Positions 50,153 through 50,274 of a stretch of DNA of 50,274 nt are shown one piece after another. The notes beneath the pieces were generated by a model. That model saw only the letters and a program-made list of their open reading frames with translations, ran no database searches and was not told where the DNA came from. Made by a program: the position numbers and the translations under genes. Location: positions 25,814 to 76,087 of the forward strand of contig JAKORG010000039.1 in the NCBI GenBank assembly GCA_029777945.1. The letters run 5' to 3'. How positions within the stretch are numbered: the stretch's first letter is position 1; each line of letters begins with the position of its first letter. The stretch is from Deltaproteobacteria bacterium (GTDB lineage Bacteria; Desulfobacterota; Syntrophorhabdia; Syntrophorhabdales; Syntrophorhabdaceae).

Positions 50153-50274
50153 GGAACAAGGGATTCCTCACTTTGGGCAGCCAGAAGGGCGCCCTCATGG
50201 ATAAGGCGCCTCCATCTGAAGAGTTGATTGGGATGGACCTCATACTTTCTTGCTACCGATGAGATGCTGTTTCC
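50086..50274 (-). mobile_element. fragment of an IS3-family (IS2-like) transposase OrfA, joined to the GGDEF remnant
   Basis: The frame entering from the right edge reads NSISSVARKYEVHPNQLFRW, RRLIHEGALLAAQSEESLVP and then leaves the family. This matches the helix-turn-helix end of IS2-type OrfA (VARxxGxxxxQLFxWRxxxxEGxL). After the ValPro the homology stops at about position 50152 and the frame runs into the GGDEF remnant, ending at TGA (50086-50088). OrfB is absent, so this is a truncated insertion sequence, or a join made in assembly near a contig end. Confidence 0.7.

Noticed and set aside
1-50274. CRISPR arrays, tRNA or rRNA genes.
   Set aside because: I found no evenly spaced direct repeats and no cloverleaf or rRNA-like stretches by eye; an automated search could still find something short.

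Overview
The window looks like part of a low-GC, strictly anaerobic bacterium with a ferredoxin- and H2-centred metabolism. The evidence is two electron-bifurcating-type [FeFe]-hydrogenase gene sets, a HydE maturase, a tungsten-type aldehyde:ferredoxin oxidoreductase (AOR), an indolepyruvate:ferredoxin oxidoreductase, three methyl-branch Wood-Ljungdahl genes and a HesB-like selenoprotein gene. This mix is best known from syntrophic or acetogenic Desulfobacterota (former Deltaproteobacteria) and some Clostridia. I lean to the former because of the HesB-like selenoprotein, the TRAP/AcnX cluster and the lipoproteins. No rRNA or tRNA is present to settle it.

Layout. 1-6.6 kb: a truncated, divergent GAPDH, a cupin, a small exported protein, an MBL-fold hydrolase, a dynamin-like GTPase, an EF-Tu-domain-2-like protein, an FKBP isomerase and hydE. 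6.7-21.7 kb, all on the minus strand: in transcription order acsC, acsE, fhs and a CBS-domain gene; then, after a promoter region with a Rex-like site, an ATPase-domain protein, a cysteine-free ferredoxin-like protein, hydC2-hydB2-hydA2 and hydC1-hydB1-hydA1. HydB1 is fused to a GltD/NfnB-like flavoprotein. HydB2 has lost all four cysteines of its N-terminal [2Fe-2S] domain. 21.8-24.5 kb, plus strand: AOR, an unknown 218-residue protein and a MoaD-like protein, ending in a terminator. 24.7-27.3 kb: glmM, a Spy/CpxP-like protein and a glycine-zipper lipoprotein.

27.3-40.5 kb, nearly all minus strand: an unknown protein, the TrkA/TrkH potassium uptake pair, the HesB-like selenoprotein (in-frame TGA with a SECIS-like hairpin, plus an unexpected in-frame TAG), truA, a small coiled-coil lipoprotein, a DegT-type aminotransferase and a GAF/HD-GYP protein. 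A plus-strand dodecin and a glycosyltransferase follow, then an ior cluster (aminotransferase, degenerate IorA-like protein, IorB, IorA) suited to amino-acid oxidation. 40.9-46.2 kb: a catabolic island of GntR regulator, two-subunit aconitase X and TRAP transporter, richer in G+C by eye. 46.5-50.3 kb: an AT-rich operon of CHASE2-adenylate/guanylate cyclase, SH3 protein and M48 peptidase. The window ends in a broken GGDEF gene joined to an IS2-like transposase fragment.

How the genes fit together: IorAB and AOR would produce reduced ferredoxin from 2-oxoacids and aldehydes. The HydABC complexes would reoxidise ferredoxin together with NADH (and perhaps NADPH through the fused HydB1) to make H2, or run in reverse. 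Fhs, AcsE and AcsC handle formate and methyl groups on tetrahydrofolate and corrinoid. Only the methyl-transfer part of acetyl-CoA synthesis is visible here.
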